From Polyangiaceae bacterium (GTDB lineage: Bacteria; Myxococcota_A; Polyangia; Polyangiales; Polyangiaceae), in assembly GCA_015075635.1 (NCBI GenBank), contig JABTUA010000001.1, forward strand, positions 2,728,001 through 2,792,000: a stretch of DNA of 64,000 nt. The letters are read 5' to 3'. Shown here in pieces: positions 1 through 8,297 of this stretch. Position 1 is the stretch's first letter. Every line of letters starts with the position of its first letter. The position numbers and the translations under genes were made by a program. The notes under the pieces were generated by a model. It was not told where the DNA came from. It saw only the letters and a program-made list of their open reading frames with translations, and made no database searches.

Positions 1-876
1 CTGGCGGAGGTGATGCACGCCGCCGGCGCGCCAGCCGGCGTGTTCAACCTGGTCTCGGGGGATGGCCCGACGGTGGGCGAGGTGCTGGCCGCACACCCCA
101 AGGTCGACATGGTGAGCTTCACCGGCTCGACGCGCGCGGGCCGGCGCGTCGCGGAGCTGGCGGCCAAGAGCATCAAGCGCCTGGCGCTCGAGCTCGGTGG
201 CAAGAGCGCCAACGTGATCCTGGACGACGCCGATCTCGGCCAGGCGGTGAAGGCCGGCGTCAGCAACTGCTACCTGAACTCGGGCCAGACCTGCTCGGCC
301 TGGACTCGAATGCTGGTGCCGCGCGCTCGCCTCGCGGAGGCCACGGAGCTGGCCAAGGCCGCCGCCGAGAAGTTCACGTTGGGCAACGCCCTCGAGGGCA
401 AGGGCCGGCTCGGCCCTCTGGTCTCTGCGGCTCAGCGCGAGCGCGTGCTCGGCTACATCCGAAGGGGCATCGAGGAGGGCGCGACCCTGGTCACCGGCGG
501 CGCCGAGCCTCCGGCAGACCAGCCGCGCGGCTTCTTCGTCAGGCCCACGGTGTTCAGCGACGTGCGCCCCGAGATGAGCATCGCGCAAGAAGAAATCTTC
601 GGCCCGGTGCTCTGCATCATCCCCTACGACACGGAGGAGGACGCCATCCGCATCGCCAACGACAGCATCTACGGCCTGGGCGGCGGCGTCTGGTCGAAGG
701 ACGCGGCCCGAGCGGAGCGCGTGGCGCGCCGGCTGCGCACCGGCCAGGTGGACATCAATGGCGGCGCCTTCAACCCGGTGGCGCCGTTCGGCGGCTACAA
801 GCAGAGCGGCATCGGGCGCGAAGGCGGCCGGCACGGGCTCGAGGAGTACCTGGAGACGAAGTCCCTCCAGCTGTGA
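1..876 (+). CDS. Aldehyde dehydrogenase family protein, C-terminal part (5' end outside window)
   Basis: NAD(P)-dependent oxidation of an aldehyde to its acid; cytoplasmic. The reading frame is open from base 1, so the N-terminal ~190 residues of a ~480-residue family member are missing. Visible family motifs are FTGST (cofactor-binding region), [12 protein letters not shown] with the general-base Glu, NSGQTCSA with the catalytic Cys, and EEIFGPVL. It ends in the usual C-terminal oligomerisation segment ([11 protein letters not shown]). The substrate cannot be told from this part. A zinc-ribbon gene converges on it 12 bases downstream. Family assignment is firm; the specific enzyme is unknown. 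Confidence 0.95.
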   Translation: MAEVMHAAGAPAGVFNLVSGDGPTVGEVLAAHPKVDMVSFTGSTRAGRRVAELAAKSIKRLALELGGKSANVILDDADLGQAVKAGVSNCYLNSGQTCSAWTRMLVPRARLAEATELAKAAAEKFTLGNALEGKGRLGPLVSAAQRERVLGYIRRGIEEGATLVTGGAEPPADQPRGFFVRPTVFSDVRPEMSIAQEEIFGPVLCIIPYDTEEDAIRIANDSIYGLGGGVWSKDAARAERVARRLRTGQVDINGGAFNPVAPFGGYKQSGIGREGGRHGLEEYLETKSLQL

Positions 877-888
877 GCGCTGGACCCA

Positions 889-1200
889 TCAACTCGGGAT
901 CCGGAACCGCGGCACGCTCAGCCGCTCGCTCTTGCACTTGGGACAGCGGCTCGGGCGCCCGACCCGCGCCTCGAACACGAAGCCGCAGGCCTTGCACGCC
1001 GGGGGCTCGATCTCCAAGCGCTCGCCCTCGGCGGCCAGCGAACGCTCGAGATGCATCAAGTGCTCGCCCACCTCGCGCTCGGGGATGCGCACGACCTCGG
1101 AGATTTCCCGGGCCGAGAGCGCGGGGCCGTGCAGCGCCGCCGCGATCGACTGGCGGACAGTCTCTCCGCGCTCGGCCGGGGCTCTGGGAGGGCGCGTCAC
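889..1200 (-). CDS. Small HTH protein with C-terminal zinc ribbon, predicted transcriptional regulator
   Basis: About 103 residues. The N-terminal half (ALSAREISEVVRIPEREVGEH) looks like a winged-helix segment. The C-terminal half has a four-cysteine zinc ribbon, CKACG and CPKCKSE. This architecture matches predicted regulators with an HTH fused to a zinc ribbon (COG3357-like). The GTG start was chosen because it overlaps the TGA of the upstream amidotransferase gene (GTGA), which implies translational coupling; the open frame extends further upstream but only inside that gene. Target and ligand are unknown. Confidence 0.75.
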   Translation of the reverse strand: MTRPPRAPAERGETVRQSIAAALHGPALSAREISEVVRIPEREVGEHLMHLERSLAAEGERLEIEPPACKACGFVFEARVGRPSRCPKCKSERLSVPRFRIPS

Positions 1201-2054
1201 TGCGCCGCCGCGATGGGCAGCGCCACCCGATCGATGTGCGTCTTGAGCACGCGCATACGCCAATCCACGCCGATCACGTCGCCGTCCGAGAGCGCCTCCC
1301 AGACGTTCTCCCCCGACAGCGGCTCGCTGGACAGGATGAAGTGGTTGACGAACCCAGTGCGCGACGGCGCCTCGCACTCCGCGGACAGGCTCGGGCAAGC
1401 GTCGCGATCCGCGCAGCGCGTCTTGTAGCTCGACCAGTACAGCTCCTTGCCGCCGTGCGTGGCGACCATGGTGTCGCCGTCGGTGACCATCAGCGTGAGC
1501 AACGCGCGCTCCGCGGTCCCTTCGTCGCAGATGGCTCGCACGCGCTGGATCGCGGCGCGGAGCGCGCTGGACACGTCGTCCACGGTGTGGCGCCGACCGA
1601 GCGGGCCGTTCGCGCTCAAGAACGACAGGAAGATCAGGAACACCAGCTCGCTGTCAGTGTCACCGAGCACGAAGCGCCGGAGCTTCGGCTGAATCTCCGC
1701 GGTGAGCGCCGCGCGGTGCCGCTCGAAGCCGGGGATGTCACCGTTGTGCGCGAACACCCAGCGTCCGTATTGGAACGGGTGGCAATTGAGCACGCTCTTC
1801 TCGCCCTGGGTCGCCCGCCGCACGTGGGCCAGCACGGTCTCGCTGGCGACCACGCCGCTCAGGCGGTGGAAGAGCTGATCGCCCAGCGCCAGCTCCGCGC
1901 TCTTGGTGACGTGTGGTGAGCCGTCCACGTAGAAGGCCACTCCCCAGCCGTCCGGGTGCTGGTTGCTCTGTTTGCCGAGGGCGTTCTCGGCGGCGAGCAG
2001 CGAGCGGTGGACTTGGCTCGGGATCACGCTGCGGAAGCCGAACAGGCGGCACAT
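1197..2054 (-). CDS. Class II glutamine amidotransferase (YafJ-like)
   Basis: Predicted N-terminal-nucleophile (Ntn) glutaminase that releases ammonia from glutamine for an unknown acceptor. The start is set at the Met of MCRLFGF because Cys2 is the class II nucleophile once Met is removed; an ORF extension of 11 residues is ignored. Other family marks are NQHPDGWGVAFY, the HVRRATQG segment, HPFQYGRWVFAHNGDI and LGDTDSE. The 285-residue length is normal for stand-alone GATase II proteins. It is co-transcribed with the overlapping HTH/zinc-ribbon gene and starts divergently from the molybdopterin oxidoreductase. Confidence 0.92.
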   Translation of the reverse strand: MCRLFGFRSVIPSQVHRSLLAAENALGKQSNQHPDGWGVAFYVDGSPHVTKSAELALGDQLFHRLSGVVASETVLAHVRRATQGEKSVLNCHPFQYGRWVFAHNGDIPGFERHRAALTAEIQPKLRRFVLGDTDSELVFLIFLSFLSANGPLGRRHTVDDVSSALRAAIQRVRAICDEGTAERALLTLMVTDGDTMVATHGGKELYWSSYKTRCADRDACPSLSAECEAPSRTGFVNHFILSSEPLSGENVWEALSDGDVIGVDWRMRVLKTHIDRVALPIAAAQ

Positions 2055-2177
2055 GCGGGCGGGGTGAGCATGCCACAAGGTGGGCAAGAACGCAGGAAAC
2101 CGACCGGCTCCGCCGCTCGTAGTCCCCGCTACGTGACCGACTTCGACTCAGAGAAACGCGCCGCGCTCGCGGCCCTG

Positions 2178-2855
2178 ATGTCCCGCCGCGAGCTGATCCG
2201 AACCGCCGTCACCGGCACCGCCGTCCTGGCCCTGGGCGGCGGGGTCTGGCTCCTGGCCGACGATCTGACGCGCCAGGCCCGCGCCCAGACTCGCGCCGAC
2301 GGCCGCCCGCGTTTGCCGCCGGGGCAGCGCGTGCTCAAGCGCTGGAAGGCCATGGGCGGCGACGCCGGCGATCCGAGCCCCGGCGCCTTCCGGCTGAAGG
2401 TCTACGGCGAGGTAGAGAGCCCCTTCAGCTTGGACATGGCCGCGCTCCTCGCGCTGCCCCAAGCCGATCTGGCCGTGGACGTGCACTGCGTCACCGGCTG
2501 GTCCGCGCTCGGCGTGCGGGTCAAGGGCGCACGGGTGAAGGATCTGGCGGCCAAGGCCAAGCTGAAGAAGAGCGCGCGCTACGTGATCTTCGAGGCGGCC
2601 CACGGCTACACCGCCAACGTGCGGCTCGCTGACGCGCTCGCGCCCAGCGTGCTGGTCGCCCATCGACTCGAGGACAAACCCCTGCCCCGCGCCCACGGAG
2701 CGCCGGCGCGCATCGTGCTCCCGGATCTGTACTTCTGGAAGAGCGCGAAGTGGGTCACGGCGATCCGCTTCTCCCGCAGGAACGAGCCAGGCTACTGGGA
2801 GCAGCGCGGTTACCACGACCACGCTGACCCGTGGAAAGAGGAGCGCCACGCTTGA
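2178..2855 (+). CDS. Tat-exported molybdopterin-dependent oxidoreductase (sulfite oxidase / MsrP fold)
   Basis: Predicted periplasmic molybdoenzyme of the sulfite oxidase superfamily. Residues 1-35 form a twin-arginine signal (SRRELI then a hydrophobic stretch). The Mo-ligating Cys is about residue 104 in VDVHCVTGWS, and the family-typical YFWKSAKWVTAIRF lies near the C-terminus. At ~225 residues it is a single-domain form without the dimerisation domain, like YedY/MsrP. The ATG at 2178 was chosen because it puts RR at residues 3-4; in-frame GTG 2133 and ATG 2070 are alternatives, the latter just outside the amidotransferase start. The next gene encodes a likely membrane partner and overlaps the stop. 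Substrate unknown. Confidence 0.88.
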   Translation: MSRRELIRTAVTGTAVLALGGGVWLLADDLTRQARAQTRADGRPRLPPGQRVLKRWKAMGGDAGDPSPGAFRLKVYGEVESPFSLDMAALLALPQADLAVDVHCVTGWSALGVRVKGARVKDLAAKAKLKKSARYVIFEAAHGYTANVRLADALAPSVLVAHRLEDKPLPRAHGAPARIVLPDLYFWKSAKWVTAIRFSRRNEPGYWEQRGYHDHADPWKEERHA

Positions 2856-3460
2856 GCGAGCCGAAGCGAAAGCCGGGCTGGCGCCCGTGGCTCCGGGCGT
2901 TGCACCGTGACTTCGGCTACCTGGTGATCGGGCTCACGGTCATCTACGCCGTGAGCGGCCTGGCGGTGAACCACATCGCCGACTGGGATCCGAGCTTTCG
3001 CCAGTTGGAGCGCACGCATCAGGTGACGACGCCCCTCCCCGATGACGACGACGAAGCCGCGCGTTCGGTGCTGGCGTCGCTCGGCGTGACGGAGACCCCG
3101 CGGGAGGTGTACCGCGCCGACGACAGCCAGCTCGATCTGGTGTTCGACCAGCGCACCTTCCACGTGGACACACGGAGCGGCAAGGTCGTCGAAGAGGGCC
3201 AGAGCCCGCGCTTCTTCCTCAGGCTCGCCAACTGGCTGCACTTGAACCGGGGCAAGCAAGCCTGGACGCTGATAGCCGACGCCTACGCGGTCCTGCTCTT
3301 GTTTCTGGCGCTCTCGGGGCTGTTCATGATCCCGGGGAGGAAAGGCCTGATCGGGCGCGGCGCGGTGATCGCCTTGATCGGCGCCGCGGTGCCGGTCGCG
3401 TACGTCAGCCTGTCCGGCGGCCCGAGCAGGGCGCCGGCGCCTGCGCCGAGCGCGCGCTGA
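2852..3460 (+). CDS. PepSY-associated transmembrane protein, probable redox partner of the upstream molybdoenzyme
   Basis: About 202 residues with three predicted membrane spans: ~24-43 (LVIGLTVIYAVSGLAV), ~142-165 (AYAVLLLFLALSGLFMI) and ~175-192. A periplasmic domain of ~90 residues separates the first two, and VNHIADWDPS follows TM1. This is the layout of PepSY-associated TM proteins. The TTG start at 2852 overlaps the preceding TGA and has a strong AGAGGAG ribosome site 8 bases upstream; GTG 2831 is the alternative. Coupling to the molybdoenzyme suggests it anchors it or supplies electrons, but no haem-binding pattern is certain. Confidence 0.8.
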   Translation: MSEPKRKPGWRPWLRALHRDFGYLVIGLTVIYAVSGLAVNHIADWDPSFRQLERTHQVTTPLPDDDDEAARSVLASLGVTETPREVYRADDSQLDLVFDQRTFHVDTRSGKVVEEGQSPRFFLRLANWLHLNRGKQAWTLIADAYAVLLLFLALSGLFMIPGRKGLIGRGAVIALIGAAVPVAYVSLSGGPSRAPAPAPSAR

Positions 3461-3496
3461 TCGACGACGCTCGCTCTCCGGACTACGCTCCGCAGG

Positions 3497-4951
3497 ATGC
3501 GTCTCGTCGCGCTCTTGGCCTGCGCCGCCTGCTCCTGTGCTCCGGCTCCCTCGCCGTCGGTGCCCAATGCGCCGACCTCGGAACCGGTCGCGAGCACCGC
3601 CCCCGATGCGGGCGCGACGGCGGCGGCAGACGCCGTGGCGACCGACACGCACCCGCCCCTGACCTGGATCGAGGACGACGTCCCCGCCGCGCTCGAGCGC
3701 GCGAAGAAGGAAGGCAAGCTCGTCTTCGTCGATACCTGGGCCGAGTGGTGCCACACCTGCATCAGCATGAAGCACTACGTGCTCGACTCGCCGGCCCTGC
3801 GCTCGCTGGGCGAGCACGTGGTGTTCGTGGCGCTGGACACCGAGAAGGAGAAGAACGCGGCGTTCGTCGACAAACACGCCATCGACGTCTGGCCCACGTT
3901 CTTCGTGCTCGACCCCGAGAAGGGCGACGTGCTCGGCTACTGGCCGGGGTCCGGCTCGGTCAAGGAGATGGACGACTTCGTGCGCGAGGCCATCACGGCC
4001 CGCGACGCGCGCCGGGCCGACAAGCTCGACCCCAAATCCCCCCTCGCGGCGCTGCTCGCGGGCAAGAGCGCCCAGTCGCGCTCCGCGTACGACGAGGCGG
4101 CCAAGCACTACAAGACGGCCGTCGAGCGCGCGCCGGCGGACTGGCCCAGGCGCAGCGAGGCCATCGCGGGCTGGGTCAGCGCGCTGTTCAACGCCGGGCG
4201 GGCGGACCAGTGCTTGGAAGCCGGGAACAAACACCTCGGCGAGGTGCGTGGGGCCGCGAAGCCCACCGACATCGCCCGCGTGCTCCTCGACTGCGCCGAG
4301 CACGCCAAAGACGCGCAGAAGCGCAAGGCCGCGCGGGAGGCGGTCAAGGCGCGGCTCAGCGCCATCGCCGCGTCCCCTCACCCCGAGGCCACCCCGGACG
4401 ACCGAGCCGACACGCTCGACGTCTTGGCCGACGTGCTCTCGAGCTTCGGCGACAAGCAAGGCGTGCAGAAGGCGCTGGTCGACCGCCTGGCCATTCTCGA
4501 GCAGGCCTCGAAGGAAGCTCCTACCCCTGCCGCCGCCCAGACCTACGACGCGGCGCTGGCCAACGCCTTCCTGGCGATGGGGCGACCAGCCGACGCCATC
4601 AAGCTGCTCGAGCAGCGCGAGAAGCAGCTGCCGAGCTCCTACGAGCCGCCGGGGCGCCTGGCGGGGGTGCTGCTCGCGCTGAAGAAGTACCCGGAGGCGC
4701 TGGCCGCGGTGGAGCGCGCGCTCAAGCACTCCGAGGGGCCACGCCGGCTGCGCTTCTTGGAGATCAAGGCGGACATCCTGGCGGGCCTGGGCGACCACGC
4801 GGGACAGGTAAAGGCTCTGGAAGACGCCGTGGCCGGCTACGAAGCCCAGGCCAAGCGTCAGGCCGCCAAACCGCAGCGCATGATCACCGCCAAGCGCCGC
4901 CTCGACGCGGCGAAAGCGGAGCTCGCCAAGGTGAAGACAGGCAAACCCTGA
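3497..4951 (+). CDS. Lipoprotein with thioredoxin-fold domain and C-terminal TPR repeats
   Basis: 484 residues. It begins with a short lipoprotein signal (LVALLAC, Cys9) and an Ala/Pro/Thr-rich linker to ~50. A thioredoxin-like domain at ~55-170 carries WAEWCHTC (Cys85/Cys88), the DsbD-gamma/thioredoxin_7 style active site. A long helical region with TPR-like repeats runs from ~190 to 475. It probably works in periplasmic disulfide reduction or as a redox-active scaffold. It lies 36 bases after the PepSY gene on the same strand and could be in that operon, which would fit a periplasmic redox module. The partner is unknown. Confidence 0.85.
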   Translation: MRLVALLACAACSCAPAPSPSVPNAPTSEPVASTAPDAGATAAADAVATDTHPPLTWIEDDVPAALERAKKEGKLVFVDTWAEWCHTCISMKHYVLDSPALRSLGEHVVFVALDTEKEKNAAFVDKHAIDVWPTFFVLDPEKGDVLGYWPGSGSVKEMDDFVREAITARDARRADKLDPKSPLAALLAGKSAQSRSAYDEAAKHYKTAVERAPADWPRRSEAIAGWVSALFNAGRADQCLEAGNKHLGEVRGAAKPTDIARVLLDCAEHAKDAQKRKAAREAVKARLSAIAASPHPEATPDDRADTLDVLADVLSSFGDKQGVQKALVDRLAILEQASKEAPTPAAAQTYDAALANAFLAMGRPADAIKLLEQREKQLPSSYEPPGRLAGVLLALKKYPEALAAVERALKHSEGPRRLRFLEIKADILAGLGDHAGQVKALEDAVAGYEAQAKRQAAKPQRMITAKRRLDAAKAELAKVKTGKP

Positions 4952-5041
4952 GGCGTGGGCGGCGAGCCACGCCTTGGCGGAGCTCTTCGGCGAAAGCTCC
5001 TGGAAATGCCCACGGCACGTGGCTTGCTCCTGGCCTGGACG

Positions 5042-5926
5042 ATGTCCAACGGTCCAAGTCGTCTGTGTATCGTCGTGCTCCCTCTCCTGCTCGGCGCCTG
5101 CGCCTCCTCGACGCCGGCGGCGCCCGCGAAGGTCGCGCCCGCGCCTCCGCTCTCGGCGGCGGGCACGCCCAAGCCTGCAGCAGCTTCGGACTCGAAGCCC
5201 GGCGCCCACGCGGTGCTCTCCACCGGGAGGCGCGCGTTCGTGCTCTCCGCGCCGCTCTCGGGCGTCGAGGTGCAAGGCGAGCGCGAGCTCTTGCCCGGGG
5301 GCTTCGCGCTTCAGGTCGCCACCGGCGCGAAGATCTCACGACGCTTCACTCTGGTCGGCCCCGAGGGACGCTGCAGCGCCCGCGCCACCCGCGCCGTGCG
5401 CTTGAGCCTGGACTTCGGCGGGTACGCTGGCACCTCCCTGCCCGGCCCGAAGCACTCCGGATTCGAGCTCGAGGGCTGCGAGGCGTTGACCCACGACCAC
5501 TCCTTCCTGATCGCCCTCGACGGCGACGACCCCAGCGCCGCGTGGATCCACCCCGCGCACGTTGACGAAGCACAGGGCACCGCCGACCGGCAGCTCGGCG
5601 AGAGCGAGGTGTGGCTGCACCGCTGGGCGCTTCCCGAGGTCGACCAGGAGATCGTGGAGCGCAACGTCCTCCGCTTCGTCACTCCGAGCTGCAGCGAAGA
5701 GCGCCGCGACGTGCTGATCGTGGACGAGCTCGACCACCCCGTCGCACAGCACGCGGGTTTCTACCTGCGGGGCGCGTTACGGACGAAGACCGGCACGCTG
5801 CTCGTACTGATGGGCCACGACGAGCCCGAGGCGCTGCGCATCGTCGAGCTCGGCGCCGCCGACACCCACGTCGCGCTCGATACGCGCCTCGGCCTGTTCC
5901 AGGACGTCGAGCGCGCAGAGTGTTGA
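5042..5926 (+). CDS. Putative lipoprotein of unknown function
   Basis: About 294 residues. The ATG at 5042 was chosen because it gives a textbook lipoprotein signal ending in LLLGAC (Cys at about residue 21); the open frame extends upstream without such a signal. A Pro/Ala-rich linker of ~40 residues follows, then a globular region with several Cys (EGRCSA, EGCEALTH, TPSCSEE). No domain is recognised. The gene follows the thioredoxin-TPR gene by 90 bases on the same strand. Confidence 0.75.
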   Translation: MSNGPSRLCIVVLPLLLGACASSTPAAPAKVAPAPPLSAAGTPKPAAASDSKPGAHAVLSTGRRAFVLSAPLSGVEVQGERELLPGGFALQVATGAKISRRFTLVGPEGRCSARATRAVRLSLDFGGYAGTSLPGPKHSGFELEGCEALTHDHSFLIALDGDDPSAAWIHPAHVDEAQGTADRQLGESEVWLHRWALPEVDQEIVERNVLRFVTPSCSEERRDVLIVDELDHPVAQHAGFYLRGALRTKTGTLLVLMGHDEPEALRIVELGAADTHVALDTRLGLFQDVERAEC

Positions 5927-6013
5927 CGTCCGTCATGCGCTAGGCCCGGAGATCTGGTAGCTTCTCCGGTCACGCGGACGCCGATTTGCGCCGCGCAACC
6001 TGTGGGGTAATTC

Positions 6014-6769
6014 ATGCGTCGATCTTTGGCATTGGGCTTGTTGGTCTCGGCTTGTCTGGTTCCCGGCTGCGGTTCGGATGACGACGGCGGAGGCAGCGGC
6101 GGCAGCGGCGGCAGCGGTACCGGCGGCAGCGGTACCGGCGGCAGCGGTACCGGCGGCAGCGGTACCGGCGGCAGCGGTACCGGCGGCACCGCGGGCAGCG
6201 GTACCGGCGGCGCGGCAGGCAGCGGTACCGGCGGCAGCGCTGGCTCGGCCAGCGGCGGGACCGCTGGCAGCGGCACTGGCGGCGCGGGCACCGGCGGCGC
6301 GGGCACCGGCGGCGCGGGCACCGGCGGCGCCGGCGGCAAGCAAGGCTCGGGTCAGAGCAAGTCTCAGAAGATCGGCGCGGCCGGCGGCAGCATCACCTTC
6401 GAGCTCGTCACGCTGACGATCCCGGCCGGCGCCCTCGCCGCCGACACGGACATCACCATCACCTCGGTGGCGAAAGCCGGCACCGGCGCCTTCCTGTCGC
6501 CAGTATACAAGTTCGACCCGCCGCTCCTGACCTTCTCGAAGCCGGCGCACGTCAAGTTCGCGCTCCCGTCGGCTCCGCCCTCGTCCAGCAACGTCTACTG
6601 GACGACTGACAACAGCACGTCGATGTCCCCGCTCACCACCACCAAGAGCGGCAATGACATCGAGGCCGACATCACCAAGTTCTCGTGCGGCGCGCCCTGC
6701 TATTGCGCCACCGAACCTTGCGCATGCACCGCTCCGGCGCCCGAGTGCCAGAAGGGCGGCAGCGCATAG
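6014..6769 (+). CDS. Lipoprotein with Gly-rich repeat linker and ZU5-like domain
   Basis: 251 residues. The lipoprotein signal ends at LVPGC (Cys19). A ~95-residue linker of GTGGS repeats follows, then ~110 residues with the ZU5-like pattern (GAAGGSITFE, LTIPAGALAADTDITI, a FDPPLLTFSKP stretch). A Cys-rich tail ends it (CGAPCYCATEPCAC). The linker DNA is a nearly perfect 15-base tandem repeat. Likely a surface lipoprotein with the domain held away from the membrane. No partner can be named. Confidence 0.8.
   Translation: MRRSLALGLLVSACLVPGCGSDDDGGGSGGSGGSGTGGSGTGGSGTGGSGTGGSGTGGTAGSGTGGAAGSGTGGSAGSASGGTAGSGTGGAGTGGAGTGGAGTGGAGGKQGSGQSKSQKIGAAGGSITFELVTLTIPAGALAADTDITITSVAKAGTGAFLSPVYKFDPPLLTFSKPAHVKFALPSAPPSSSNVYWTTDNSTSMSPLTTTKSGNDIEADITKFSCGAPCYCATEPCACTAPAPECQKGGSA
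6116..6190 (+). repeat. 15-base tandem repeat coding for GTGGS linker
   Basis: Five consecutive copies of GGTACCGGCGGCAGC, the last with one change, inside the linker of the lipoprotein gene. Copies are identical at synonymous positions, so recent expansion or gene-conversion-like copying is likelier than selection on the protein alone. Confidence 0.9.
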
Positions 6770-6778
6770 GGCAGCGGC

Positions 6779-8002
6779 TCAGCTCATCAAGCTGCGCGCG
6801 ATCTGTGAGATCTGGATCTCGTCCGTGCCGCCGTAGATCTGCAAGACCTTGGCGTCACGGGCGAGCTGCTCCACCTGGTACTCCGACATGTAGCCGTTGC
6901 CGCCGAAGAGCTGCACGGCCTCCAGGGCAACCTCCATCGCGCTCCCTGCGCAGTAGAGCTTGCAAGCCGAGGCCTCCGCGAGCGTCATCGCCTTGCCCGC
7001 GCCCGCCAGCTCGATGATGCGGAACACCAGGTTCTGGATGTTCATGCGCGCGACCTCCATCTTGGCCAGCTTGAGCTGGATCAGCTGAAACTCGCCGATC
7101 GGGCGCCCGAACTGCACGCGCGTCTTGGCGTACTCCACGGACAGATCCAGGCACTGCTGCACGATGCCCAAGGCCATCGCCACCACGCCGGTGCGCTCGG
7201 ACTTGAAGGTGTCCTTGGCGCCGGTGCGGTAGGAGACCTCCTCCGTCTCGCCCAGCAGCCGCTCGCTGTCGACGAACACGTCGCTCAAGAACAGCTCGCC
7301 GGTCGGCGACGAGTGCATGCCCATCTTGCGCAAAGGTTTGGTCTGCTCGAGGCCTTTCATGCCCTTCTCCAGCACGAACGAAAGCACCTTGCGATCCCGC
7401 GGATCGTTGCCCTCGTCGAGCTTGCAGATGAAGACGATGGTGTCCGCCCAGGGCCCGTTCGTGATGAAGGTCTTGTTGCCGTTCAACAGGTAGCCGCCTT
7501 CGACGCGGCGAGCGCTGGCCTTCATCGCCCCGAAAGCGTCCGAGCCGGAGCCTGGCTCGGTGATGGCCCAGGCGCCGATCTTGTCCAGGGTCAGGAGGTC
7601 CTTTGCCCAGCGCTCCTTCTGCCGGAGCGTGCCGCGGCTCATGATGGTGCCGGCGGTCAGGCCCGCGCTGACGCCGAGCGCCGTGACCATACCGGGACTG
7701 TGGCGCGACAGCTCGATGATCGGGATCATCTGCATCGCGGCCATCTCGCCGGCCATCGGGTTCGGCTTGGCCTCCCGCGGCTCGTCGTCGGCAGCGCCCT
7801 TCTTCTCCGCCTTCGCCAGCTCGGCCTCGTAGCGCATCAGCGACATGTCTCGGAGGCCGAAGGTCGCGAACATCTTCCGGAGCACCTCGTAGGGTGGCGT
7901 GTCGCCGTGCTCGAGCTCCTCGCGACGCGGCTTGATCTCCGCCTCCACGAAGCGCCGGAAGGAGTCACGGATGGCCAGGTGTTGTTCGCCCCATTCGATC
8001 AT
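6779..8002 (-). CDS. Acyl-CoA dehydrogenase
   Basis: About 407 residues. FAD-dependent alpha,beta-desaturation of an acyl-CoA. Family marks are AWAITEPGSGSDAFGAMK (FAD/substrate region), RVQFGRPIGEFQ, LFGGNGYMSEY and the C-terminal YGGTDEIQ. The position that holds the catalytic Glu in medium-chain enzymes (YEGT) is Gly here, so the base probably sits elsewhere, as in isovaleryl-CoA dehydrogenase types. The start is set at MIEWGEQH; the longer frame with a TTG start is non-coding in character. It is divergent from a pair of further acyl-CoA dehydrogenases across a 295-base spacer. Substrate unknown. Confidence 0.93.
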   Translation of the reverse strand: MIEWGEQHLAIRDSFRRFVEAEIKPRREELEHGDTPPYEVLRKMFATFGLRDMSLMRYEAELAKAEKKGAADDEPREAKPNPMAGEMAAMQMIPIIELSRHSPGMVTALGVSAGLTAGTIMSRGTLRQKERWAKDLLTLDKIGAWAITEPGSGSDAFGAMKASARRVEGGYLLNGNKTFITNGPWADTIVFICKLDEGNDPRDRKVLSFVLEKGMKGLEQTKPLRKMGMHSSPTGELFLSDVFVDSERLLGETEEVSYRTGAKDTFKSERTGVVAMALGIVQQCLDLSVEYAKTRVQFGRPIGEFQLIQLKLAKMEVARMNIQNLVFRIIELAGAGKAMTLAEASACKLYCAGSAMEVALEAVQLFGGNGYMSEYQVEQLARDAKVLQIYGGTDEIQISQIARSLMS

Positions 8003-8297
8003 GTGGGTTTCTCCGAGCTCTACGCGGTCGTGCCGCCGCGCCGGGCATCTTAGCCTCGGGTGGTGCCCGGCGGCGCCCCGGAAATCTCGTCGGATCCTCG
8101 CGCCTTTCGAGCTCGCCCCACCGGCGTGACCCGTGAAGGCGGGGCGACCCTCCCTACGCAACGAGGAGGCTCCTCCCGGCCTCGCGGGTCGTTCTCGTGG
8201 CTCGCCGCTACTCTTGCCGACTGCGATCTGCGCGAGCCAGCCTGCTCCGTCCAGCCTAGCCCCGGCGCGGCGCGAAATTCAGGTAAAGATCAGCCGG

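Noticed and set aside
6100-6330. Repeat arrays as possible CRISPR or collagen-type genes
   Set aside because: Units are 15-18 bases with no spacers and remain in frame as Gly/Ser/Thr linkers inside lipoprotein genes.
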